Positions 11,436-22,992 of a stretch of 64,000 nucleotides of DNA are shown one piece after another (the first letter of the stretch is position 1; each line of letters begins with the position of its first letter). The translations under genes were made by a program, and so were the position numbers. The notes beneath the pieces are model-generated. The model searched no databases. It had not been told where the DNA came from and saw nothing but the letters and a program-made list of their open reading frames with translations. The DNA comes from Lepidodermella squamata (taxonomy: Eukaryota; Gastrotricha). The DNA is taken from NCBI GenBank assembly GCA_047495785.1, contig JBLDXI010000024.1, forward strand, positions 3,100,001 to 3,164,000, written 5' to 3'.

Positions 11436-11444
11436 GTGCCAAGC

Positions 11445-12828
11445 GCACATTTACGGATCCGCGGTGGTTTCCTCCGGTCACTAAAAAGCCGTGAAATGCT
11501 AGTTTTCTCTAACAATTAATTGCTCGCACGCTATTGGTCGATTCAAAAATAAGCGCGGGAGTCGCATTAATGCCGCGGCGAAACAAAATAACCGTCGACT
11601 TCACAGATTCATGGGTAATAATGCAGACCGGCGCAAATAAAAGAGCCTCATTTTCAGATGCGCAGTTAAAATAGGATTTTTTGTGAGAATGATTGGAACA
11701 AATTTCCAGAAAATTAAAAGTCCGGTGAAATCAATAATTTAAAAAATGAGCAAAGCTGCGATTTTTTCACCCGAATGTCAACATTTCGCCTTTAACTCCC
11801 AGCTAAAAATTAGAATTATGTAATCGACAAAAATCGCCCAAATCGATCGCCAAAAAATTCAACGAAAATTGTCAACCAGAAAAACCAGAAAAAACCAGAA
11901 AAACTGGACCAAAAATTAAGCTGAACTTGATAATGAAATAAAAGCGGTTAAATTGTTTTCACCGCCTTAATCCTGAACACAGCTTTTTGGTTTTAACAGG
12001 TGGACTGCGAATTTGGAATATCAATAATTTTTTGATAAAACCGAGATTAAGTTTTTTCGTTATTCAAGGGTAAGGTTGTCATTATTACAGTATGGCAGTT
12101 TACGTTCATTCGCGCTCTCTTGGCCATAGTTTTTTCCTGCAGTAGTAATATCACATAGCAATAAAACTTGCTCGCGCTTTTTTTTGCAACACACAACTAT
12201 TTCCACACAATAATTAATTAGGTCACTACAACAACAATTTATGAATGGCTTGCAGCCAGCTCAGTGTGCATTGCGATCATCTTACGGTTATTTCGAAATA
12301 AACGAACGATAAAATTGAGTCTTGGAAATGAAAAAAATAGGGGTAGCACTTTCCGCCGTTCAATTGAAAATTATAACTAATGTGGAGACTATCGATTTAA
12401 AAGCAGTAAATGGATATTAGGTATTTTTTTATGATTTTGCAAAATGCCAAGGCGTGACATTTTTTTTGCATCAAAGTGGTTTAAATTGCTTGCAAATCGA
12501 AGGCTTAACTTATTTTCTCCAATAATTTATTGCTGAATTTTCGAAATTCTTTCTAAATTTATTTTTGATTTCATTGAGGAGTAATTTTCACAAAAGTCAT
12601 TTTTTTACAGTTTGAAAGAATGTGGCTCATCATATTTGCCTTGACTATTAGCCACAAGCCACAAATCTGTCAAGTCGACGGTTGTTTTGTTTCACAGTGG
12701 CATTAGTGCGGTTCCCGCGTTTATTTTTGAATCGACCAATAGCGTGCGAGCAAATAATTGTTATGGAAAAATAGCCTTTCACGACCTTTTAGTGGCCGGA
12801 GGAAACCACCGCGGATCCGTAAATGTGC
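11445..12828. mobile_element. 1.4-kb long-TIR DNA transposon remnant
   Basis: Inverted repeats of about 160 bases lie at 11445-11609 and 12664-12828. They begin GCACATTTACGGATCCGCGG and continue through a shared TTGCTCGCACGCTATTGGTC core. The 9-mer GTGCCAAGC flanks both ends (11436-11444 and 12829-12837) and looks like a target-site duplication; it could be read as 7 bases because the edge bases are ambiguous. No transposase frame is visible inside. Long TIRs with a 9-base duplication fit a Mutator-like non-autonomous element. Confidence 0.82.
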
Positions 12829-12837
12829 GTGCCAAGC

Positions 12838-13982
12838 AAGAAAAGACACAGCCTGGTAAGAAAAATCAGCACCAGCGCACTGAAATTTAGTTGCGGGATC
12901 ATAACTAGGCGGTGACCCAGTTTTATTTTATTCCGGACATTTTTTAGTCCTTTTCAGAAATTTTCTGGCTCCAAGACAGTCGATTTGTCTGGGCAACGTG
13001 GCGAAGTATTGCGCACTCGACCGGAACGCGCTCTATATTTTCCGCGGCGCAATAAACCGCGCAATAACACGCTTATTGGGTTACCAAAAATGTAGCGCGT
13101 GCGTGCGCACAAAATAACAACACAACAACAGTAAGTAAGTAAGCTGTATAAAGCCGCGATGAGTAAACACCACATGGTTGCGGATATACGAACACAGCTA
13201 TCTTCGGCTCAAATCAGCGGCCACTGGCGATTCGCACGGCCAGGTAACCGCCATGTTGTAATTATCGATGTTTTTACCGCGCCGACTGTTAAGCTGCTTA
13301 TAACTAAAACGCGCCAAGTAGCTGCAACAACTGCGGCACGTTCCTTGTTATTTTGTTTACTTTTTACGCACAATCAGCCAGGCAATAACTCGCTTGAGCT
13401 AACTCGATTATTGTTATTTATAAATTGTTTTTATCTGCCGAAAAAATCTCGTCTGCAACAACATATTTCGAAATAATTTCCTCTTGATTTTAATCATTTA
13501 ATTGCGGGTAATTGACCTGGTTAATTTGACCTTTCGATACTAATGCGGTAATTTATTAATTAATTTTAGTTATTTTTTTGAGGCTGCGATATTTTATAAT
13601 TTATGCATGCAAAACCGGATGATCGTGTTGGCAAAGTGATAGAATTCTTAATATAAAACAGCATTAATTGTTATAGCCAACCTATTTACCGAGCCTCTGC
13701 CGATAAGTGGCTGTTATTTTGCGCCGCCCATCTATATATAGTACACTAAGAACAACAGCCGTAATGAATAATAATCAAGTGTATCAATGTTGTCACACGT
13801 TCAAAATGATATGTGACAAATTTGATCAATAAAAACGCCTATTTTTCTCTCATTTTGTCACGTTGGGCTTTTATACTCATAAATTATTTTCTATTCACTC
13901 TCATCAATTAAATGCCTCGAATTATAGCTTTAAAGACATATTTTTACTAGGGAAAAAATGAGTTGAATTAATTCGCATAAAA
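12838..13982. other. Intergenic, upstream of nAChR-3
   Basis: No exon assigned. It contains two GCGCAATAA motifs at 13047-13055 and 13059-13067 in a GC-rich patch, and a TATATATAG string near 13733. Confidence 0.4.
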
Positions 13983-16686
13983 ATGTTTTTAATTTCGATA
14001 ATTTTGACCCCGTTTTTGGTACAAATCGCCAAGGCGAATGCTGTTGAAGAGTTGATAATTGGGGATCAATTACGCCTCGGAACTTCTGGAGGCCGGCTTC
14101 ACGAGACGCTAACGTTGAATTACAACAAATTCATATTGCCCGTCGAATCGACGGATCATAACGTCGATATCAGGCTGCTTCTCAAACTAATTCAGCTAAC
14201 AGACATCGTAAGTCTTCAATTGATTTTTTCTTGAATTTTTATGAAATTTTCTTTGAATTTTTGAACTAATATTAGGATGAAAGGAATCAAATAATGACGA
14301 CTACAGTATGGATTCGCCACGAGTGGACCGATGCGAATTTGGTTTGGGACCCGCGAGAATTCGGCAATATTACCCAGCTTCAAATGGTTGGGTCAAATGA
14401 TATTCCCATAGTTTCTACAAAAATTCAATTTAATTTTTTTAAATTTCCCACAGCCTGCTGACGATATATGGCTGCCAGATACCGTACGTTTTATTTCCCC
14501 GTTTTTTTTAATTATTGAATTTATTGAAAATTTTATTTCAGGTGCTGTATAATAATGCGGATGGTGATTACCAAATTACCATTCGAACAAAGGTCACGGT
14601 TCATCACGATGGCCGCGTTATATGGATGCCGCCGGCAATTTACAAGTCATTCTGTGCCATCAACACAACTTATTTTCGTAATTTTCATAAAATTTAAAAA
14701 TTTTAAAAATTAATTTTAATTTGATTTCTTACAGCTTTTGACGAGGTGAGGCCTTGTTCGAAATTGTTGAAATTTTCTTACGAATTTTTCAATCTGAATT
14801 TATAGCAAGTTTGCGAGTTGAAATTCGGACCTTGGTGTAAGCTCTGATTTCATCCAAAATTTTCCTAAATGTAATTCACCAATTTCTTGGACAGCATATG
14901 ATATATCGAAAGTTGACTATTGGCTCTACGATACGCGAGATAATGGTCATAATTTGACAAGTTATTTATCTCAAGCCGCTGACATGGGCGAGTACGCCGA
15001 GTCGGTTGAGTGGTCAGTGTTGCAGGTGACTGGAAATCGAACCGATTGGCAGTACCCGTGTTGCCCGGAAAAATACGTCGACATCACGTATCGAATACAC
15101 ATCAGGCGAAAAACACTGTTCTACACCATCAATCTCATCATACCGTAAGTACCTAGTGCTTTTTCTTCAAAATTTATCAAGGTCTTAGGGGCTTCATTCT
15201 GACCTACTTTTCAGTGAAATTTGAGACAGGGCATTTTCGAATGAATCATTCTAATTTTAAGGAAATCTCAAGACTTCGATTGTAGAATCCTTGAGGGAAT
15301 GCAAAGTTTCTCAAAAATCAGCGATTTTTCTTCAAAATGTTGGTACAAATTGTTGGTTTCAATTTTTTCTTGTTTTTTCTCGCCTATAGATGCGTTGCGA
15401 TTTCGTTCCTGACCGTCTTCGTATTTTACCTGCCGTCTGAAAGTGGCGAAAAAATCACGCTATCTATTAGTATTCTCGTCTCGCTGACTGTGTTCATTTT
15501 GCTGCTGTACGAGATTATCCCGCCAACTTCACTCGATTTTCCTCTTATGAGCAAGTAAGTTATTATTGAAATTTTCAAATATGTTAAAATTCGAGAAAAA
15601 TGATTGAAAAATGACTGCGGAGTTCAAATTAAGCCTGCAGGACCGATATCGATTTCAATTATCGATTTTAGAAATCACACATTTTTCCGATAGTAGAAGC
15701 TTCGGAACCCATTATTAAAATTGTTTCCATCTAGCTGATGATACCAGGTAGATAAACTGCTGAAAGTCCTAGGGTCATGAGGGCATCAATATCGAGATCA
15801 AGGAGACAAATAACCGAAATCGCAAATAATTAGAACAATTCAATACCGGGACCCCTAAATTTACTGATTGAACCTCATTGTTAGCGGCGCATATAATTAT
15901 GCCAACTACTTTATTTAGCCTAATTACTTTCAACTTTCAATAAAACGGAGAAAGTTTAAGGCTGAAAGCTGAAAACTGATTTTCTATTTATTTTTCATAC
16001 ACAGATACCTCCTATTCACAATGGCTCTAGTCACCCTATCAATCGTTGTCACCATATTGATCCTCAACCTTCATTTCCGCCACGCCCACGCCTACCACAT
16101 GCCCATGTGGGTGCGCATCATCTTCCTGCGATTCCTACCCAAAATGCTCTTCTACGAAAGCCCCCTCGAGCCGTGGTACGTCGACCGGCGAGCTCTTATC
16201 GAGCAAACAGTCGGCTGCGTTGACGACTACATCGCGCTATCCCGACGCCAGTCGACAACGCCCGAACTGTTGTACCAAGTCCCGTTCAAAACCGGCGCTG
16301 ACCCAATGTCGCCAGATTCGTTCCGATACGAAAATCTCGCAAGTCAAAGCAAGCAGAAACCGACGTGGTTGAACCCGACCAAAAGCCGGCTAGAAGCCTC
16401 GGCTTACGAGAACATTGTATTCCTAAGCCAGTCGTTGATCGACGGCGAGCTGTCGGATTTGTTGGAGTTCAACGAAATTCGCCAGGCGATGAAGGACGTT
16501 CAGTTCATTTCGGGTAAATTTCGCGACAGCACCGAGGAGACGAAGCGCAAGTCGGACTGGGAGGCGGTCGGGCGGGTTATGGACCGCCTTTTCTTGTTCA
16601 TATTCGCGACGGCTGTACTCGTAGGTACTGTTGCCATTCTAGCTTCGGCGCCAGCTCTTTACGATTCAACACAACCGATCGGCTGA
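13983..16686 (+). CDS. nAChR-3, nicotinic receptor alpha-type subunit
   Basis: Nine exons: 13983..14207, 14276..14386, 14454..14483, 14542..14677, 14735..14745 (11 bases), 14806..14836, 14895..15144, 15390..15554, 16005..16686; 546 residues. The intron between loop C and M1 has been lost here (exon 14895..15144 equals two exons elsewhere). Landmarks: Cys-loop C160/C174, [14 protein letters not shown] (C237-C238), GEK before M2, Val at 9' (V295), YENIVF in the M3-M4 loop and an [10 protein letters not shown] end. The intron after M3 is long (450 bases) and contains repeat-like sequence also seen near 11.35 kb. The donor after exon 2 (GTTGGG) is poor, but frame and length (111 bases) match all paralogues. 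The product is a subunit of a cation-permeable acetylcholine-type channel. A poly(A) signal lies at 16737. Confidence 0.93.
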
Positions 16687-17672
16687 ATTTTTTTATTTGG
16701 CGAGAACTGTTTGCCTAGAGATCTGGAGAATTTTGAAATAAAATGAGCCGATTTGCCTTTGAGCGATTTTAAAATGAGCGATCAAGAAATAGAGAACGGA
16801 TCAAGAGATACGAGTAACTGGACACCTTTTCGTTGTAGCGCAGCAGATTTTGTTTCATTTGGATTGTTGATGAATCATCATCTGGTCATCGGCACACCAC
16901 GTTGACCTAGTAAAGCGTTCATAGCTCCAATTTCGCTGTTCTCTCTATTTTAAGGTGGAATTTGGAATTTCCAGTTTTGCTTTTAAGAAAAATGTAGATG
17001 AAATAAAAAAAATTCGACGATCGGTTTCTGCGGGGCATTCAGGAAAGGTTCAGGCAAATCAGGTTGGACTGTAAAAAGATGCGGCTTGCCAAAAATGTAT
17101 TTTCACTTAAAACAGATGAAAGATGAACAGCCATATGTTCACCCAAGGGTCGATAATAGGTAGCTGAAAATACAAAATTAAATGAAGGGAAATTTCGAGT
17201 AATTAAAATTGCTTTTATTCCCTAGCAGAGGTTTGGCAAAAATGTAAACCTTACAATTAAAATTATCCTGGCCTTAGTATAGGAGAGCTCAAACATTCTC
17301 GCGATCTACTATACACTATACAGAGCTCCAAGATATTGTATATTGAAGACATGTATTATTTTTACGAATTTATTCAATTTGTTGGATAAAAATCCAGTTT
17401 TGTGTCCAAGATAGGAACGGGTACAGCACAGATCTAACGAGTGCTCATCGACACGCTTGGTCAGCCATCTGATTTCGAGTGCTGTCCGTAAACACTAACG
17501 CATCAAGGGCAAATTTTAATAAAATATCAATGGCACCTACGAGTTTGCCCCGTCACGTATTTACCCGAATCTGCCCCGTTTTCTGGAGACAAACAGCCAC
17601 GTTTAAAATATGACGAAACGCCTCGACTCAGCTTATTACTTTTTATTAAATCGAAAAAAATCTCTGGTAATC
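16687..17672. other. Intergenic, upstream of small secreted gene
   Basis: No exon seen. The stretch from about 17440 to 17672 is similar to 26520-26758 upstream of the broken duplicate, so the promoter region was copied with the gene. Confidence 0.45.
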
Positions 17673-18032
17673 ATGAAGAGAAGGCTTATTGCCACCGTTT
17701 TTCTGGCTTTATTCAGCTTAGTTCCTGTATGTTCAGCAGCCTTGGCATTTCTATACGATATAAATGGCGAGTATAACCTTTCTTCCGAGACTTATCAACC
17801 TGTTGTGGAAGACGCTGGGTTACACGTCCGACCAGATGCGTTGCTATCGAAAAAGCTGGCTGTTATCAATAGGATGCTTCGAACCAAACTAGCTGCCGAT
17901 CTTCAGAATTTGCCGCCGTGTGTTCGCACTGGCACGACGAAGGCGCCCTGGCCTAAAAATCGCGTGAATGGCGCCGCGAAGAAACGAATTATTGTTTTGA
18001 ACACTTTCGATGTCGAAAATATTCCATATTGA
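17673..18032 (+). CDS. Small secreted protein of unknown function
   Basis: A single exon of 119 residues if translation starts at 17673; an in-frame ATG at 17610 is less likely because it would bury the signal peptide. The N-terminus MKRRLIATVFLALFSLVPV ending CSA is a clear signal peptide. The mature part contains FLYDINGEYNLSSE, NRMLRTKLAADLQNLPP, a single cysteine, and dibasic or tribasic sites (SKK, AAKKR) ahead of a short hydrophobic C-terminus. Those sites would suit a processed peptide precursor, but no known peptide family is recognised and there is no amidation signal. A damaged duplicate lies at 26.76-27.1 kb. A poly(A) signal AATAAA lies at 18075-18080. Confidence 0.6.
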   Translation: MKRRLIATVFLALFSLVPVCSAALAFLYDINGEYNLSSETYQPVVEDAGLHVRPDALLSKKLAVINRMLRTKLAADLQNLPPCVRTGTTKAPWPKNRVNGAAKKRIIVLNTFDVENIPY

Positions 18033-18688
18033 TGCATCATTGATGCTTAGTTCCCAACTTTTAGTATTCACTTAAATAAATGTCTTTACCTTTTTAACTT
18101 TCTGCGATCATGCGATACATGCGATCAATCGCTTATATACCCGAGGATCTCTCAGAGATTTGGAACACAGGCTCTCGATTTGACGTAGAGAGCGTTAGGG
18201 CATGGTTCAATATGCCGACGCTGGAAATTTGACATGACCGCCGTCGAGTATCATAAGCTACTGCTATAAGCTATTGCCATCTCGAAAATAGACAATTTTG
18301 GTTTTTTCGAGCCCTAAGTTGAGTGAGGTTGAGAGTCTTGCATCTGCAATCTCCATCCCAATGCGAACATGATTAATCTGTTTTTATTTGTTTGGTTACC
18401 TTTAAAGTACAGTTGAACTTGAAATTTGTGCGACTGCGCAAACCCCGTAAACCGCGTCGTCCTGTTTTTCAAGCTAATTCTATTAAAATATGATTAGTCT
18501 CTTGGTCGAAGCGGATTATTTTATTGGCCAAGCATTGTTCGCAAATTTGAGTAGGTAAATAATAATCGAGTAGAATATCATCAGCGCCAGTGGTCAGTAC
18601 TGGAATAATTGAGGTAATGAAATCTTAATGCCTTCATGTGTCATGGGAGTGGAGTTTCACCGCCATTAAAACAGCTTTAACATGTTTA
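18033..18688. other. Intergenic between convergent genes
   Basis: It holds the poly(A) signal of the secreted gene at 18075-18080; nothing else is recognised. Confidence 0.4.
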
Positions 18689-19915
18689 CTATTTTTCCTG
18701 TAGGCCGGGTTGGCTGTTGCAGAAGTGAAGTGATAATGCTTGGATTCTATCCAAAAGTTCGCGCTGCTTTGATTTCTCCGAATCGTGAGCTTTTTGTGAA
18801 TCTCCACCAGATGAAAAATACCCAAAGAAGGCACCTATCATTGCTCCAAGCGCTACACCAGGAGCTCCAAATATCCCGCCAATTGATCCACCAAGCCTTA
18901 CTCCCTTGAACAGTCCAGTAAACTTGGAGACCCTCGCCATTTCTTCTACCAGTTTTTTCGTCTTTTGAATCCAACGGGGATGCTCCTGGACAATTTTCTT
19001 CAATTCAAGTGATGTGATGTCCTTAAGAGCCTGACGATAGGCAGTATCTGCAGTTTCAATGATATCCTGAACCATTGCTATTTGTCTGGTATCAGTCAGC
19101 TCAACTTTCAGTGTTTCACATGCTCGAACAATCGCTCTATGCACTTCTCGATTCTTTAAAGCAAGACTCGGTACGAATTTGCCCTCGTTGAACTCTTCAA
19201 ATTTGGTAACCAAACGTTGAAGAACTTTCTCTCTCCGTTTCCTAAAAACGGCTTCCAAGTCTTCAGATGTTGATACGTCAGGCACTTCAGTGAGTATCCA
19301 GCGTTTCTTTTCCAAACCACCACAGGCATTGACCATTTCTTTGAAAAGTGGCGACTTCATCTGCTTCTTAATGTATTCAAGCTGTTGGTCATCATCGGGA
19401 TCGGTTCCAGTATCCCCAGTGTTTGTGGGTATTATCAACAAACGCCTTTTGCATTCCTCTTCGCCCATCAACCTTGCGATGTATTTAAACGCTTCATACG
19501 TGTCTTGCGTTATTCGATCGGCGGTGCAAAATGCGACTATATCAACGCCATGACTCGCCATTTCAAAAGTATCCACGAGTTTGTCCAAAGCTGCTTCAGG
19601 CACTTCTTCCGCATGAAAAAGTCCAACAGTATCGATAACAGTCAAAGAAATGCCATTTAAATCTCGGGTCATAGGGCGTGGTGCTCTATCCGTTCCAGAG
19701 CAGGCTCCTTTGATGATAGGAAAGTGGGTCTCTCCTTTGCTGTCGCGAAGACAACAACCATGGATAAGTAGGCTGGCAAGTGAGCTTTTACCAGTTCCTG
19801 CATATTGAGTGTGCATATAGATGGATTATTTGAGCAACAAATTTCCTACTCTAAACATACCTGGCGCTCCAAGTAGAAGGATTGAAATTTCGCGCTTTTC
19901 AACGCGATCGGACAT
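18689..19915 (-). CDS. AIG1/GIMAP-like GTPase with glycine-zipper tail
   Basis: Exon 1 (19915..19861) and exon 2 (19797..18689), with a 63-base intron (GTATGT...ATGCAG), give 387 residues. The intron splits the Walker A / G1 motif, which reads GAPGTGKSS only after joining. A G3-like DTVGL follows, and then GVDIVAFCTADRITQDTYEA and LMGEEECKRRLLIIPTN, which match the layout of AIG1-type GTPases (switch region, conserved box, G4-like segment); G4 is not a clean NKxD. The C-terminal quarter contains a glycine-rich hydrophobic stretch (GLFKGVRLGGSIGGIFGAPG and on), which suggests membrane insertion. AIG1/GIMAP proteins are membrane-associated GTPases linked to immunity and stress in other phyla. 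The role here is unknown. IRG-type or septin-like GTPase is a less likely alternative. Confidence 0.75.
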
Positions 19916-20480
19916 GCTGTCTTTTTTGAGAGTAATGAAGTAACTTTAGGTTAACAAGAATAATTGCTAAAATATATGCACAATGCGAAAGTTGAATGTT
20001 AAACTCCATTAAATTCTCCGCACTCGATTTGATCTTTGCGACTCGACTGCGAAAATATTGGCCGATATTCAATTCGATATTCAAAGATACAATTAAATCT
20101 CTCTGGTTATTGATCTGAACTACGCAGGCCGAGTTTGACAGATCAGACCGATCGATTGGGATGAGTAGTATCGCACAAATATAAGATATAGAATGTAGAC
20201 AATAGACTCGATTAGGGATTACTGATGCCCAGTTTCCACAAACAGCCCGTTTATATTGCATTACGAAGATGGAATTAAATTTGATTCATCTTATACATTT
20301 CACAAGTTGACTAATATTGATAAAAGTTTACAAAATGAGTCAGCGGTGTAGGTAAAGATAAGAAACCTTGTGCGATAGTTTGAGTCTCTTTGTCTGCCGG
20401 CATTATTTCCTGTGAGATTAATTTTATCACGTCGGAAGGCGATCATTATGGCAGACACATTTTGCCAATCTCGTTAAGGA
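19916..20480. other. Intergenic upstream of the AIG1-like gene
   Basis: No exon recognised. It should contain the promoter of the AIG1-like GTPase. Confidence 0.4.
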
Positions 20481-20489
20481 GTAATCGCC

Positions 20490-21727
20490 GGGTCTAAATA
20501 AGTGCACCACCTAAAATGAGGTTCCAGCACTAAATTTGAGAGTGCGTTTAACTAATTTGCAAACAGCTCGCACTAAATCATTTGGGCACCTAAATATGAG
20601 TTCCAGCACTAAATATCAGCATTCAGTGCCTATTACTGCTGTTAAGCCCAGGCGAGGCTCTCAGGCATTCTCAACCACGCGCCCTCAGACGATGCATGAC
20701 TAGGTTTTTACCGTATTCCGTATTACCAGCAGCTCAAGCCACTTTTATAGTGCTGGAGGTAGGCATGGGTTTACGGTTCCGAGAAATGTTAAGGAGTTAG
20801 GATTAGGATATGATGCACCCGCGATTTTAGGCTCGCTTGCATAATTTTAAGAGAAATACGGACTTAAAAATAATGCATATTATGCAAATGAGCCATGATG
20901 TTGAGATTAGCATCACTTTATGACACATTCTTTCGATTGGGAATTGTTAAGTTGCTCACTGCCTACAACTCAGCTACGGAACGCCACCATTGGCTTTTTA
21001 CGCGGGACTTTTTCATGGTGGGACCCTGAGTGGTAGTATGGGCTTTACCCGAAACTTTGAAACTTATCAGCTTCAAGAGTAATTATAGCTAACTGAGACG
21101 TGGCAATCTCTATCATCGCAGTCTTTATTTGAAGGTTAGGTGTTGCGCAATAGTCGCTTTCACAGTCACCTTTCACCTTTTGAAATGCATAGGATAGAGA
21201 TAGGAAATGGTTTGCCAAGTCTCGTTTTAGCAGGAGATGAGTGGCTGTAGTAGCAAAGAATAAAATAGTGCCCATGACTAAGGTAGACCTCCTGCGAAAG
21301 AGGCCCTCCCAACGTAACTTAAATTTCAACATCCTGCCTTATTTGCATATGCGCACATTTTTTACGGCCTAGAAAACTTTTGACCTTTGACCTACAAGTG
21401 ATGCCTGACCCTGCTTGCGATTAGCGGCGGACATTACCTCCAAATCTGCAGTGTCAAAGTGTGAAAAAGCATGTGTTTATGGTTGATTGATAGGGAATAG
21501 GGCCCAGGTCGATTGGCAGATCCTCGAAGTAACTGCTCTCCAGCGGCCTCACTAGTGCGGCATGATGGCATTCCTATCCACGAATTAGGTGGTGGCTTTG
21601 TATATTTAGTGTTAGAGTTGCTTATTTAGTGTTGAATAGGATTAGTGCGAGTGACTTTCAAATTTAGTGCTGGAACCTTAAATTTAGTGCTGGAACCTTA
21701 TTTTTAGTAGGTGCAGTTGGCACACCC
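20490..21727. mobile_element. 1.24-kb TIR element with 9-base target duplication
   Basis: The left end (GGGTCTAAATAAGTGCACCA) and the reverse complement of the right end (GGGTGTGCCAACTGCACCTA) align. They continue through a well-matched AGGTTCCAGCACTAAATTT core. GTAATCGCC flanks both sides (20481-20489 and 21728-21736). Subterminal copies of TTCCAGCACTAAAT recur several times. No transposase frame is visible. This fits a non-autonomous DNA transposon, possibly Mutator-like given the 9-base duplication. Confidence 0.8.
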
Positions 21728-21736
21728 GTAATCGCC

Positions 21737-22992
21737 AAACCACCGTTTTGCTATGACCTAGAAGCTCATAATGTTTTATTCATTACGGGGTTAATCATTA
21801 CGGGGTGCGAAAAACCCAAGGGGTTAATCACTTTGGCAAGAATGTATTATTATTGATAATAGGTAAAAATATCTGCAATGAATGAAAATAACCCGGTTGG
21901 TCCAGTTGGTAAAAAAGACGTATACAATCCGTATTTTTTCATCCGGGTTTTAGTATTGCCTGCGAACCGTTGGCAAAATTTTATATAAAGCAAAGGTCTA
22001 CGCTTGCTTCGCGTATAAATTAATGCGGGTGTGTAGCTTCAGGTCGCGCGTTATTGTTCGCAGCGGCCCAGAGAGTATCTCGAACCCTCCAGCATCGGTA
22101 TGCCGCAATGCCATACGCTTGGTCCTGCCCTTTGCGCGGACGTTGAAAGCGTTCGCCTCTCTCCGTCGCCGCCAGTCTAATCACCCGTCTTCTTGCTAAA
22201 TTCTCCTTTGCCATCGTTTGCCCCATAGACATCACTGTAACAGATAGGACGCAAACGATCTTGCCATAGTGAATTGATTCGAGCTGTTATTGCAAAAAGG
22301 TCGGCACGCGACCACTTTTTAGATCACCCACCGCCCTCATTGTAAATTTAATTAATTTCAAAAATCGACCGACCACATAGTCCCTCTTGAAATATTTTGA
22401 ATTTCAGTAGATAAATACTAGATTTCGCGGTCTATCGAATGAGTCCAGGTACATCTTGTAGGCTCACATTATTATACAATTGTTGAAAACAGCTGTTTTT
22501 GCAGATTATCGGCAAAACTGCCAATCTTCCGCCGCGGCTGGCTTAGACAAAATTATTTTAAAAAATCTCTAAAAATTATATTGATCATGTTCGCAAAATT
22601 CTCTATCCAGTGATGTCAAAATTGACCGGAAATGATTTTTTCCCAATATTCTGAAAACAGACCGCTCGATTGACGTGTTAAGCTCAATACAAGATATCAA
22701 TGTTATAATAGCAGCGGCTAAGCAATTATCATGCGCTTTAAGAAGGAGAGCCATCGGCCCAAAGTTAAACTTATGTTCGCCATCCTTGTCAATTGCGGGT
22801 TCATTGTCTTAACGGTTCTTTCGTGGTCTTCTCCCTATTTTCCTACCGAATTGTCATTGTTTGAGTATTGATTTCGAACTAACTGCGAGTAATCACATTG
22901 GGATTTTACAAAGGTATCCACATAATTTTCATAATTAAAATCAGACACATCTATGCACAAATCATCAAACCGGTCGTCGATATGGCGTTGTA
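21737..22992. other. Intergenic, no gene assigned
   Basis: It contains a short GC-richer minus-strand open frame at 22020-22235 (RRVIRLAATERGERFQ...) that may be a decayed retroelement fragment; this is not firm. A tandem pair of CATTACGGGGT lies near 21780-21806. Confidence 0.35.

Noticed and set aside
18689-19660. Plus-strand open frames across the AIG1-like gene
   Set aside because: They are antisense shadows of a well-supported minus-strand coding exon.
22020-22235. Possible reverse-transcriptase linker fragment (RRVIRLAATERGERFQ)
   Set aside because: The composition suggests a retroelement relic, but the match is too short to support a call.
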